Assembly: GCA_945878385.1 (NCBI GenBank)
Contig: CAMCTE010000091.1
Location: 1 to 10,167 of the forward strand
Source of the DNA: Azohydromonas lata NBRC 102462
GTDB lineage: Bacteria; Pseudomonadota; Gammaproteobacteria; Burkholderiales; Burkholderiaceae_C
Length of the DNA: 10,167 nt
Reading direction: 5' to 3'
Numbering within the stretch: the stretch's first letter is position 1; each line of letters starts with the position of its first letter. The position numbers and the translations under genes are program-made. The notes beneath the pieces are model-generated. The model worked only from the letters and a program-made list of their open reading frames with translations, ran no database searches and was not told the origin of the DNA. Positions 1 through 7,204 of this stretch are shown in pieces.

Positions 1-225
1 CACATCGTGGTTGAAGGCGTGAACGTGGTGAAGAAGCACGTCAAGCCCAACCCCATGAAGGGCACCATCGGCGGCGTGATCGATAAGACGATGCCGATCC
101 ATCAATCCAATGTGGCGATCTACAACGCGACCACCGGCAAGGCCGATCGCGTGGGCATCAAGGTGCTGGCAGACGGCAAGAAGACGCGCGTCTACAAGTC
201 CAGCGGCGACGAGATCAAGGCCTAA
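1..225 (+). CDS. rplX: 50S ribosomal protein L24 (3' part; start lies before the window)
   Basis: L24 is a primary 23S rRNA-binding protein that starts folding of the 5' domain of the large subunit and sits near the peptide exit tunnel. Frame 1 is open from the first base and ends with TAA at 223-225, giving 74 C-terminal residues. The visible part begins HIVVEGVNVVKKH, which is the end of the KOW-type domain as in E. coli L24. It continues with QSNVAIYNATTGKADRVG, the conserved C-terminal block. About 30 N-terminal residues are missing compared with the usual length of about 105. rplE follows after 9 bases, which is normal for the spc operon. Identification is by sequence resemblance and gene order; nothing odd is seen. 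Confidence 0.97.
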   Translation, partial: HIVVEGVNVVKKHVKPNPMKGTIGGVIDKTMPIHQSNVAIYNATTGKADRVGIKVLADGKKTRVYKSSGDEIKA

Positions 226-234
226 GGCGGCATC

Positions 235-789
235 ATGACCCAAGCAACCCGTTCCCGACTGCAGGACCACTACCAAAGCAAAGTGGTGCCTGAACTGATG
301 AAGAAGTTCGGCTACAAGTCCGTGATGGAAGTGCCGCGCTTCACCAAGATCACCCTGAACATGGGTGTGAGCGAAGCCGTCACCGACAAGAAGGTCATGG
401 ACAACGCCGTGGGCGACCTGACCAAGATCGCCGGCCAAAAGCCCGTGGTCACGAAGTCGAAGAAGGCCATCGCCGGATTCAAGATTCGTGATGGCGTGCC
501 CATCGGCTGCATGGTCACCCTGCGTGGCGTTCGCATGTTCGAATTCCTGGACCGCTTCGTGAACATCTCGCTGCCCCGCGTGCGCGATTTCCGTGGCATC
601 TCGGGCCGTTCGTTCGACGGTCGCGGCAACTACAACATCGGTGTGAAAGAGCAGATCATCTTCCCTGAGATCGAGTACGACAAGATCGACGCGATCCGTG
701 GGATGAACATCTCCATCACCACCACCGCCAAGACCGACGAAGAGTGCAAGGCCCTGCTGACGGCCTTCCGCTTCCCCTTCAAGAACTGA
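235..789 (+). CDS. rplE: 50S ribosomal protein L5
   Basis: L5 binds 5S rRNA and, with L18, docks it into the central protuberance of the large subunit. The 184-residue product is about five residues longer than E. coli L5, all at the N terminus. It contains SVMEVPRFTKITLNMGV (about residues 29-45), FKIRDGVPIGCMVTLRG, and the C-terminal run SFDGRGNYNIGVKEQIIFPE, all typical of the family. The ATG at 235 is preceded by AAGG at 224-227, overlapping the rplX stop, so translation is probably coupled to rplX. In E. coli the start region of this gene is where S8 represses the spc operon. I could not recognise an S8-binding helix here by eye. Confidence 0.98.
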   Translation: MTQATRSRLQDHYQSKVVPELMKKFGYKSVMEVPRFTKITLNMGVSEAVTDKKVMDNAVGDLTKIAGQKPVVTKSKKAIAGFKIRDGVPIGCMVTLRGVRMFEFLDRFVNISLPRVRDFRGISGRSFDGRGNYNIGVKEQIIFPEIEYDKIDAIRGMNISITTTAKTDEECKALLTAFRFPFKN

Positions 790-793
790 GGTG
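788..793 (+). promoter_or_regulatory. Ribosome binding site that fixes the GTG start of rpsN
   Basis: GAGGTG overlaps the rplE stop codon (787-789) and lies 4 bases upstream of GTG 798. It supports the GTG start over the in-frame ATG at 744. The overlap with the rplE stop suggests translational coupling. Confidence 0.75.
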
Positions 794-797
794 CCCT

Positions 798-1103
798 GTG
801 GCCAAACTCTCACTCATTCAACGTGAGCTCAAGCGCGAGGCGCTGGTCGCCAAGTTCGCCAAGAAATACGCCGAGCTTCAGGCCATTGCCAACGATGCCA
901 AGAAGCCCGACGAAGAGCGTTACGCCGCTCGCCTGGCGCTGCAGAAGCTGCCCCGCAATGCCAACCCCACCCGCCTGCGCAACCGTTGCGAACTGACCGG
1001 TCGCCCTCGTGGCACCTTCCGCAAGTTCGGTCTGGCTCGCAGCAAGATTCGTGAACTGGCGTTCAAGGGCGACATCCCGGGCGTCATCAAGGCCAGCTGG
1101 TAA
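798..1103 (+). CDS. rpsN: 30S ribosomal protein S14, long zinc-independent form (GTG start)
   Basis: S14 is a late-assembling protein of the 30S head. Starting at GTG 798 gives 101 residues beginning VAKLSLIQRELKRE, the same length as E. coli S14. The end, KFGLARSKIRELAFKGDIPG followed by VIKASW, is the family C terminus. The CxxC pairs of the short zinc-binding S14 are absent: only one Cys is seen, in the RNRCELTGRP segment. The frame is open further upstream, to an ATG at 744 inside rplE. That longer version would add 18 residues unlike any S14. A GAGGTG Shine-Dalgarno at 788-793 sits 4 bases before the GTG, so 798 is the better start. Confidence 0.97.
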   Translation: MAKLSLIQRELKREALVAKFAKKYAELQAIANDAKKPDEERYAARLALQKLPRNANPTRLRNRCELTGRPRGTFRKFGLARSKIRELAFKGDIPGVIKASW

Positions 1104-1135
1104 GCCGGCGCTGGGTCCGATCAGGAGAATTCCAT

Positions 1136-1531
1136 ATGAGCATGAGTGATCCCATCGCCGATATGCTGACGCGCATCCGCAATGCGCAGATGGTCGAGAA
1201 GGGCGCCGTTTCGATGCCTTCGTCCAAGCTGAAGGTGGCCATTGCCCAAGTCCTCAAGGACGAAGGTTACATCGACGGATTCGCCATCAAGGGCGATTCC
1301 GGCAAGAACGAGCTCGAAATCGCGCTGAAGTACTACGCCGGTCGTCCGGTGATCGAGCGCATCGAGCGTGTAAGCCGTCCTGGCCTGCGCATCTACAAGG
1401 GCCGCCACGACCTGCCTCAGGTCATGAACGGCTTGGGTGTGGCCATTGTCACCACGCCTCAGGGTGTGATGACGGACCGCAAGGCCCGCGCTGCCGGTAT
1501 CGGTGGCGAGGTCCTGTGCTACGTCGCTTGA
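1136..1531 (+). CDS. rpsH: 30S ribosomal protein S8
   Basis: S8 binds helix 21 of 16S rRNA in the central domain. In E. coli it is also the translational repressor of the spc operon. The 131-residue product starts MSMSDPIADMLTRIRNAQ, nearly identical to the E. coli N terminus. It ends with the S8 signature TTPQGVMTDRKARAAGIGGE (about residues 106-125) and LCYVA. AGGAG at 1123-1127 lies 8 bases before ATG 1136, so this start is preferred over the second ATG at 1142. The 32-base gap after rpsN is the longest in this first block and has a full Shine-Dalgarno of its own. Confidence 0.98.
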   Translation: MSMSDPIADMLTRIRNAQMVEKGAVSMPSSKLKVAIAQVLKDEGYIDGFAIKGDSGKNELEIALKYYAGRPVIERIERVSRPGLRIYKGRHDLPQVMNGLGVAIVTTPQGVMTDRKARAAGIGGEVLCYVA

Positions 1532-1536
1532 TGCAG

Positions 1537-1542
1537 GGAGGT
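1537..1542 (+). promoter_or_regulatory. Consensus Shine-Dalgarno of rplF
   Basis: GGAGGT, a full match to the anti-Shine-Dalgarno core, lies 8 bases before ATG 1551. It excludes the longer reading frame that begins inside rpsH at 1503. Confidence 0.8.
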
Positions 1543-1550
1543 TGAACAAA

Positions 1551-2084
1551 ATGTCCCGCGTAGGAAAGATGCCGGTGGCCGTCCCCAGTGGAGTGGATGT
1601 CCAGGTTTCGGCACAGGAAATTACTGTCAAGGGCGCCCAGGGCACCCTCAAGCAGGCTGCAAATGATCTGGTGGCCGTCAAGGTTGCCAATGGCGCCGTC
1701 ACATTCGTGCCCGCCGACGAGTCGGCTGAAGCCAATGCCATGAGCGGCACGATGCGCGCCATCGTGGCCAACATGGTCAACGGCGTCAGCAAGGGTTTCG
1801 AGCGCAAGCTCAACCTGGTGGGCGTGGGTTTCCGCGCTCAGGCACAAGGCACCAAGCTGAACCTGCAAGTGGGTTTCTCTCACCCTGTGGTCAAGGACAT
1901 GCCTGCCGGCATCAAGGTGGAGTGCCCGACCCAGACGGAAATCCTGATCAAGGGCGCCGACCGCCAGGTGGTGGGCCAGATCGCCGCTGAAGTGCGTGCC
2001 ATCCGGCCGCCCGAGCCCTACAAGGGCAAGGGCATCCGCTACAGCGACGAGCGCGTGGTCCTCAAAGAGACCAAGAAGAAATAA
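1551..2084 (+). CDS. rplF: 50S ribosomal protein L6
   Basis: L6 binds 23S rRNA near the sarcin-ricin loop and the factor-binding site. The chosen ATG gives 177 residues, exactly the E. coli length, starting MSRVGKMPVAVPSG. The two-fold repeat of the L6 fold covers about residues 1-80 and 85-175. The bacterial L6 signature PEPYKGKGIRY is at residues 154-164. The frame runs 16 codons further upstream into rpsH, but a GGAGGT Shine-Dalgarno at 1537-1542 lies 8 bases before ATG 1551 and decides the start. The product ends in a basic KETKKK tail. Confidence 0.98.
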   Translation: MSRVGKMPVAVPSGVDVQVSAQEITVKGAQGTLKQAANDLVAVKVANGAVTFVPADESAEANAMSGTMRAIVANMVNGVSKGFERKLNLVGVGFRAQAQGTKLNLQVGFSHPVVKDMPAGIKVECPTQTEILIKGADRQVVGQIAAEVRAIRPPEPYKGKGIRYSDERVVLKETKKK

Positions 2085-2095
2085 GGAACGGCATC

Positions 2096-2464
2096 ATGAC
2101 GATGAACAAGAAAGAGCAGCGTCTGCGCCGTGCCCGTCAAACCCGGGCCCGCATCGCCATCCAGGGCGCAGCCCGTCTGACGGTCTTCCGCTCCAATCTG
2201 CACATCTACGCCAGCGTCATCTCTGGCTGCGGCACCAAGGTGTTGGCCTCGGCCTCCACTGCCGAAAAGGAAGTGCGCGACCAGCTCGGCGCAGCCGGCA
2301 AGGGTGGCAACACCAACGCCGCGGCCCTGATCGGCAAGCGCATCGCCGAGAAGGCCAAGGCCGCCGGTGTCGAGCAGGTTGCTTTCGACCGTGCTGGTTT
2401 TGCCTATCACGGCCGTGTCAAGGCCCTGGCCGAAGCGGCTCGCGAAGCCGGCCTGCAGTTCTGA
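2096..2464 (+). CDS. rplR: 50S ribosomal protein L18
   Basis: L18 binds 5S rRNA and works with L5 to place it in the large subunit. The 122-residue product has the expected basic N terminus (KKEQRLRRARQTRAR, residues 5-19). Next come RLTVFRSNLHIYASVI and the C-terminal signature FDRAGFAYHGRVKALAEAAR, ending EAGLQF (residues 97-122), which matches E. coli L18 closely. AAGGA at 2083-2087, overlapping the rplF stop, is 8 bases from ATG 2096. The next in-frame ATG (2102) would leave 14 bases, so 2096 is preferred. A short insertion around residues 68-73 (GKGGNT) accounts for part of the extra length over E. coli. Confidence 0.98.
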   Translation: MTMNKKEQRLRRARQTRARIAIQGAARLTVFRSNLHIYASVISGCGTKVLASASTAEKEVRDQLGAAGKGGNTNAAALIGKRIAEKAKAAGVEQVAFDRAGFAYHGRVKALAEAAREAGLQF

Positions 2465-2484
2465 CGCATTAAGGATCAACGCAA

Positions 2485-3003
2485 ATGGCTAAGTTTTCCC
2501 CCCGCGTGCAGGACGAAGGTCGCGACGACGGTCTCAAGGAGAAGATGATTGCGGTCAACCGCGTGACCAAAGTGGTCAAGGGTGGTCGCATTCTGGGTTT
2601 TGCCGCTTTGACGGTGGTGGGTGACGGCGACGGCCGCATCGGCATGGGCAAGGGCAAGGCCCGCGAAGTGCCGGTGGCGGTGCAGAAGGCCATGGAAGCC
2701 GCCCGCCGCAACATGTTCAAGGTGCAGCTCAAGAACGGCACCGTTCACCACAATGTGGTGGGCGAGCACGGCGCTGCCAAAGTGCTGATGGCTCCGGCTC
2801 CTTCGGGTACGGGCATCATCGCCGGCGGCCCGATGCGCGCGGTCTTCGAGGTGATGGGCGTGACGGACATCGTGGCCAAGAGCCTCGGTTCCTCCAACCC
2901 CTACAACATGGTTCGCGCCACGCTGGACGCTCTGAAGCATTCGTCCACCCCGGCCGAAGTCGCCGCCAAGCGTGGCAAGACAGTTGAAGAACTCTTCAAC
3001 TGA
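2485..3003 (+). CDS. rpsE: 30S ribosomal protein S5
   Basis: S5 contributes to the mRNA entry site and to decoding fidelity on the small subunit. The 172-residue protein has the N-terminal dsRBD-like S5 domain at about residues 18-82, including the signature GDGDGRIGMGKGKAREVPVA (46-65). The C-terminal domain is at about 90-160, with GTGIIAGGPMRAVFEVMGV. The loop VTKVVKGGR (27-35) corresponds to the region where spectinomycin-resistance changes occur in E. coli, and it looks like the normal sensitive type. AAGGA at 2471-2475 precedes ATG 2485 by 9 bases. The gap after rplR is 20 bases. Confidence 0.98.
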   Translation: MAKFSPRVQDEGRDDGLKEKMIAVNRVTKVVKGGRILGFAALTVVGDGDGRIGMGKGKAREVPVAVQKAMEAARRNMFKVQLKNGTVHHNVVGEHGAAKVLMAPAPSGTGIIAGGPMRAVFEVMGVTDIVAKSLGSSNPYNMVRATLDALKHSSTPAEVAAKRGKTVEELFN

Positions 3004-3025
3004 TCGGCTTCGAAGGAATCTCATC

Positions 3026-3208
3026 ATGGCTGACAAGAAAACCCTGACCGTCAAGCTGGTTCGCAGCGTGGCCGGCACCCGTGAATCCCACCGCGCGACT
3101 GTGCGTGGTTTGGGTTTGCGCAAGCTGGGCAGCACGCGCGTGCTGGAAGACACGCCTGCCGTGCGCGGCATGATCACCAAGGTGGCCTACCTGGTGCAGG
3201 TCATCTGA
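3026..3208 (+). CDS. rpmD: 50S ribosomal protein L30
   Basis: L30 is a small large-subunit protein, absent from some bacterial lineages but present here in its usual place between rpsE and rplO. ATG 3026 gives 60 residues (E. coli has 59), starting MADKKTLTVKLVRSVAGTRE. It contains the conserved GLGLRKLGSTRVLEDTPAVR and ends with a GMITKVAYLV-type strand. The frame is open 18 codons further upstream into rpsE. AAGGA at 3013-3017, 8 bases from ATG 3026, together with the family length, selects this start. Confidence 0.97.
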   Translation: MADKKTLTVKLVRSVAGTRESHRATVRGLGLRKLGSTRVLEDTPAVRGMITKVAYLVQVI

Positions 3209-3222
3209 CAAGGGGCATCAAG

Positions 3223-3654
3223 ATGCAACTCAATTCCCTGAAGCCGGCTGACGGCTCCAAGAAAGCCCGCCGCCGCGTCGGTCGTGGCATCGGTTCGGGC
3301 CTGGGCAAGACCGCTGGTCGTGGCCACAAGGGCCAAAAGTCCCGTGCCGGCGGCTACCACAAGGTTGGTTTCGAAGGCGGTCAGATGCCGCTGCAGCGTC
3401 GCTTGCCCAAGCGTGGCTTCAAGTCCGCTTCGCTGAAGTACAACGCTGAGATCACCTTGGGTGAACTCCAGTTGTTGGCCGCAGACGAGGTTGATCTGGT
3501 CACCTTGAAGGCTGCCGGCCTGATCCCGCAGATGGCCAAAGTGGTCAAGGTCATCAAGACCGGCGAGCTGTCCAAGAAGGTCACGCTCAAGGGTATCGGT
3601 GCCACCGCAGGTGCCAAGGCCGCCATCGAGGCAGCCGGCGGCTCGCTGGCCTGA
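3223..3654 (+). CDS. rplO: 50S ribosomal protein L15
   Basis: L15 is a 23S rRNA-binding protein of late large-subunit assembly. The 143-residue product (E. coli 144) has the long Gly/Arg/Lys-rich extended arm that threads into rRNA: RRRVGRGIGSGLGKTAGRGH within residues 17-36, then KGQKSRAGGYHKVGFEGGQM. A compact C-terminal domain at about residues 78-143 includes LSKKVTLKGIGATAGAKAAI. AAGGGG at 3210-3215 precedes ATG 3223. The gap to secY (43 bases) shows no clear hairpin, consistent with read-through into secY. Confidence 0.98.
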   Translation: MQLNSLKPADGSKKARRRVGRGIGSGLGKTAGRGHKGQKSRAGGYHKVGFEGGQMPLQRRLPKRGFKSASLKYNAEITLGELQLLAADEVDLVTLKAAGLIPQMAKVVKVIKTGELSKKVTLKGIGATAGAKAAIEAAGGSLA

Positions 3655-3697
3655 TCGGCTGCAGAGCTGAACCTTTAAGAGCAAGGCAGAAGCAAGC

Positions 3698-5008
<1,311 letters not shown>

Positions 5009-5018
5009 TGAGTCGACG

Positions 5019-5237
5019 ATGTCCAAAGATGACGTCATCCAGATGCAGGGTGAAATCCTCGAGAACCTACCAAACGCCACCTTCCGAGTGAAATTGGAAA
5101 ATGGACATGTGGTTCTTGGACACATCTCCGGCAAGATGCGCATGCACTACATCCGTATCCTGCCGGGCGACAAAGTCACCGTGGAACTCACCCCTTACGA
5201 TTTGAGTCGGGCGCGCATTGTGTTCCGCGCCAAGTAA
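5019..5237 (+). CDS. infA: Translation initiation factor IF-1
   Basis: IF-1 is a single OB-fold (S1-type) protein that occupies the 30S A site during initiation and helps IF-2 and IF-3 select the start tRNA. The product is 72 residues, identical in length to E. coli IF-1. It includes LENGHVVLGHISGKMRMHYI and RILPGDKVTVELTPYDLSRA, which carry the rRNA-contacting residues. Its position between secY and rpmJ is usual for beta-proteobacteria and differs from E. coli, where infA lies elsewhere. Many relatives also carry a second infA copy, which cannot be assessed here. No real Shine-Dalgarno is seen in the 10-base gap after the secY stop, so initiation probably depends on coupling to secY. Confidence 0.97.
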   Translation: MSKDDVIQMQGEILENLPNATFRVKLENGHVVLGHISGKMRMHYIRILPGDKVTVELTPYDLSRARIVFRAK

Positions 5238-5281
5238 CCGGAACGCCCAGCGTCCACATAGGAAAGGTCAAGGAGAAGACC

Positions 5282-5395
5282 ATGAAAGTAGCCGCTTCCG
5301 TCAAGAAGATGTGCCGTAACTGCAAGATCATCCGCCGCCACGGTGTGGTGCGTGTGATCTGCACTGACCCCCGCCACAAGCAGCGCCAGGGCTGA
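5282..5395 (+). CDS. rpmJ: 50S ribosomal protein L36, zinc-ribbon form
   Basis: L36 is the smallest bacterial ribosomal protein and stabilises 23S rRNA near the factor-binding region. Translation from ATG 5282 gives 37 residues: an MKVAASVKKMCRNCK start, a basic middle, and the end CTDPRHKQRQG. Cys11, Cys14, Cys27 and His32 form the C-x2-C-x12-C-x4-H zinc ribbon. This is therefore the zinc-binding (C+) version, not the Cys-less paralog used under zinc starvation. AAGGAG at 5270-5275 lies 6 bases upstream. The gene ends 33 bases before rpsM. Confidence 0.96.
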   Translation: MKVAASVKKMCRNCKIIRRHGVVRVICTDPRHKQRQG

Positions 5396-5428
5396 TTCGC
5401 CACGGCTGACCAGAACTGAGGAATCAAC

Positions 5429-5794
5429 ATGGCACGTATTGCTGGTATCAACATCCCGCCGCACAAGCACGCCGAGATCGGCTTGACCTACATCTACGGC
5501 ATTGGTCGTCGCACGGCGCAGAAAATCTGCGACGCATCCGGCGTGCCCTGGACGAAGAAGATCAAGGATCTGAACGACGGCGATCTTGAAAAGATCCGCG
5601 AGCAGATCAACGCGATGACGATCGAAGGCGACCTGCGTCGCGAGATGTCGATCAACATCAAGCGCTTGATGGACATCGGCTGCTACCGCGGCATGCGTCA
5701 TCGCCGTGGCCTGCCGGTTCGCGGTCAGCGCACCAAAACCAATGCGCGCACCCGCAAGGGGCCGAAGAAGTCGGCCGCCGCGATCAAGAAGTGA
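5429..5794 (+). CDS. rpsM: 30S ribosomal protein S13
   Basis: S13 lies in the 30S head. It touches the P-site tRNA through its C-terminal tail and forms intersubunit bridges. The 121-residue protein (E. coli 118) starts MARIAGINIPPHKHAEIGLT and has the helix-two-turn-helix core YIYGIGRRTAQKIC. The signature GMRHRRGLPVRGQRTKTNAR is at residues 88-107, followed by a Lys/Arg-rich tail RKGPKKSAAAIKK. GAGGA at 5418-5422 precedes ATG 5429. In E. coli an S4-binding pseudoknot in a longer leader controls this gene. Here only 33 bases separate it from rpmJ, so that arrangement is unlikely. Confidence 0.98.
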   Translation: MARIAGINIPPHKHAEIGLTYIYGIGRRTAQKICDASGVPWTKKIKDLNDGDLEKIREQINAMTIEGDLRREMSINIKRLMDIGCYRGMRHRRGLPVRGQRTKTNARTRKGPKKSAAAIKK

Positions 5795-5848
5795 TCGAGC
5801 GCTTTTCCAAGCACCGATCACCACGCACCTCATAGCGAGTAAAGACTT

Positions 5849-6253
5849 ATGGCCAAGGCACCGAACAACTCCGCTGCACGACGCGTCAGCAAGAAGGTCC
5901 GCAAGAATGTGGCGGACGGCATTGCACACGTGCATGCGTCGTTCAACAACACCATCATCACCATCACCGACCGCCAGGGCGGAGCGCTGTCCTGGGCCTC
6001 CTCGGGCGGCCAGGGCTTCAAGGGCTCGCGCAAGAGCACGCCCTTCGCCGCTCAGGTGGCCGCGGAAGTGGCCGGCCGTGCAGCGCAGGAGCAGGGCATC
6101 AAGAACCTGGATGTCAAGATCAAGGGCCCGGGCCCGGGTCGCGAGTCTTCGGTGCGTGCGCTGGCCTCGTTGGGCATCCGCATCAACTCCATATCGGATG
6201 TGACGCCGGTGCCGCACAATGGTTGCCGCCCGCAGAAGCGTCGTCGCATCTAA
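5849..6253 (+). CDS. rpsK: 30S ribosomal protein S11
   Basis: S11 is a platform protein of the small subunit next to the E-site mRNA. The 134-residue product (E. coli 129) contains IAHVHASFNNTIITITDRQG (residues 25-44), the SWASSGGQGFKGSRKSTPFA block, and KGPGPGRES (92-100). It ends with ISDVTPVPHNGCRPQKRRRI (115-134), all family hallmarks. The ribosome binding site is weak: only GAG at 5837-5839, with A-rich sequence before ATG 5849. The 54-base gap after rpsM lacks an obvious hairpin. The gene is followed directly by a terminator-like stem-loop. Confidence 0.98.
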   Translation: MAKAPNNSAARRVSKKVRKNVADGIAHVHASFNNTIITITDRQGGALSWASSGGQGFKGSRKSTPFAAQVAAEVAGRAAQEQGIKNLDVKIKGPGPGRESSVRALASLGIRINSISDVTPVPHNGCRPQKRRRI

Positions 6254-6273
6254 TACACTCCGAAGTTTCCCTG

Positions 6274-6313
6274 GCCTGCTGCGGCTGCAATGCCGCGGCA
6301 GGCATTTTTGTTG
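6274..6313 (+). terminator. Terminator-like hairpin between rpsK and rpsD
   Basis: The arms 6274-6285 (GCCTGCTGCGGC) and 6292-6303 (GCCGCGGCAGGC) pair over 12 positions, with one T-G wobble at 6280/6297, around the 6-base loop TGCAAT. The stem is followed by ATTTTTGTTG. This is the form of a Rho-independent terminator, 20 bases downstream of the rpsK stop. Because rpsD, rpoA and rplQ are essential and follow directly, it is more likely a partial terminator, attenuator or processing site than a full stop. Alternatively, a promoter may lie between here and 6420. The structure is seen in sequence; the function is inferred. Confidence 0.7.
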
Positions 6314-6420
6314 AAGCCCACCGTCTGAGCCCACAAAACAACACTGGCCAGACTCGCGCAGCGCCCTCGGCAGGTTCTTACTGCTTGTGGCTTGCGTCAG
6401 ATTGAACAAGGACACTCAAA
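6314..6420 (+). promoter_or_regulatory. Probable 5' leader of the rpsD-rpoA-rplQ segment
   Basis: This non-coding stretch between the hairpin and rpsD is about 107 bases long, much longer than other gaps in the cluster. It ends with AAGGA at 6408-6412, 8 bases before GTG 6421, which serves rpsD. CGGCAGG at 6368-6374 repeats seven bases of the right arm of the upstream hairpin, so it could pair with the left arm instead. I find no convincing -35/-10 pair. TTGAAG at 6311-6316 has no acceptable -10 at 16-18 bases. Confidence 0.4.
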
Positions 6421-7044
6421 GTGGCACGTTACCTCGGCCCGAAGGGCAAACTCTCCCGCCGCGAAGGCACCGACCTGTTTCTCAAGAGCAGCCGCCGCGC
6501 CATCGCCGACAAGATCAAGCTGGAATCCAAGCCGGGTCAGCACGGCCGCACCAGCGGTCAGCGCACCTCCGACTTCGGTGTGCAGCTGCGTGAAAAGCAG
6601 AAGGTCAAGCGCATGTACGGCGTGTTGGAGCGTCAGTTCCGCCGCTACTTCGCCGAAGCCGAGCGCCGCAAGGGCTCCACCGGCGTCAACCTGCTGACGC
6701 TGCTGGAATCGCGCCTGGACAATGTGGTCTACCGCATGGGTTTCGGTTGCACCCGCGCCGAAGCACGTCAGTTGGTTTCGCACAAAGGCATCACCGTCAA
6801 CGGTGAAGTCGTGAATATTGCCTCCTACCTCGTGAAGGTGGGCGACACGGTGGCCGTTCGCGAGAAGGCCAAGAAGCAGCTGCGCATCCAGGAATCGCTG
6901 AAGCTGGCCGAGTCCAGCGGCCTGCCCGCCTGGGTTCAGGTGGATGCGAGCAAGATGGAAGGTGTCTTCAAGAAGACGCCGGACCGCGACGAATTCGGCT
7001 CGGAAATCAACGAGTCGCTGATCGTCGAGTTGTACTCGCGCTGA
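6421..7044 (+). CDS. rpsD: 30S ribosomal protein S4 (GTG start)
   Basis: S4 nucleates 30S assembly by binding the 5' domain of 16S rRNA and influences decoding accuracy. In E. coli it also represses the alpha operon. The 207-residue product starts VARYLGPKGKLSRREGTDLF. It is the Cys-poor version, lacking the N-terminal zinc cysteines found in some S4 proteins. The S4 RNA-binding domain covers about residues 95-160, with the signature LESRLDNVVYRMGFGCTRAE (95-114) followed by ARQLVSH. It ends INESLIVELYSR. The start is GTG 6421 with a clear AAGGA. The long leader with a hairpin upstream makes it a candidate target for S4 autoregulation, which is an inference. Confidence 0.98.
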   Translation: MARYLGPKGKLSRREGTDLFLKSSRRAIADKIKLESKPGQHGRTSGQRTSDFGVQLREKQKVKRMYGVLERQFRRYFAEAERRKGSTGVNLLTLLESRLDNVVYRMGFGCTRAEARQLVSHKGITVNGEVVNIASYLVKVGDTVAVREKAKKQLRIQESLKLAESSGLPAWVQVDASKMEGVFKKTPDRDEFGSEINESLIVELYSR

Positions 7045-7063
7045 TCTCCACTGAACCGACGCT

Positions 7064-7160
7064 CCGCCCGCAGGCTAGGCCGCGGGTGGCCGTCGGTCGG
7101 TGCCTGTGGCGGATGCCGGGCGCGCCACGGGAATGTTCTTGTCCGGCTGGTCCATCAGCC
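7064..7160 (+). promoter_or_regulatory. Cluster of stem-loops in the rpsD-rpoA gap
   Basis: The 160-base gap 7045-7204 holds three potential hairpins. CCGCCCGC (7064-7071) pairs with GCGGGTGG (7082-7089), with one wobble. CCTGTGGCG (7103-7111) pairs with the bases at 7123-7131, nine positions with one wobble and an 11-base loop. GGCTGG (7145-7150) pairs with TCAGCC (7155-7160), closing on a wobble. None is followed by a T-run, so they do not look like intrinsic terminators. They may mark RNase processing, a protein-binding leader for rpoA, or only GC-rich sequence. The rpoA Shine-Dalgarno (AGAGGA, 7189-7194) lies outside them. No firm promoter is seen. Confidence 0.4.
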
Positions 7161-7204
7161 TTATCGGTGTAACGAGCCGAGGGTATTGAGAGGAACACTA
7201 TTCA

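Noticed and set aside
744..797. Longer N terminus for rpsN from ATG 744
   Set aside because: It overlaps rplE, adds 18 residues unlike S14, and the GTG at 798 has its own ribosome binding site and gives the exact family length.
1127..1138. Adjacent GAATTC and CATATG sites before rpsH, like a cloning junction
   Set aside because: The sequence on both sides is continuous native spc operon with normal spacing, and the sites overlap a good Shine-Dalgarno and the start codon. Chance is the simpler explanation.
1503..1550. Longer N terminus for rplF
   Set aside because: It overlaps the end of rpsH, and a consensus GGAGGT selects ATG 1551 with the exact family length.
2972..3025. Longer N terminus for rpmD
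   Set aside because: It overlaps rpsE, while AAGGA and the family length support ATG 3026.
5195..6415. A 406-codon open frame on the - strand across rpmJ, rpsM and rpsK
   Set aside because: It lies antisense to three certain ribosomal genes and reads as low-complexity Arg/Ala/Leu/Asp/His-rich sequence typical of the shadow frame of GC-rich coding DNA. No family is recognisable.
7139..7167. Possible promoter before rpoA: TTGTCC, 17 bases, TATCGG
   Set aside because: The match to the -10 consensus is poor and the spacer is occupied by a hairpin. This is not enough for a call.
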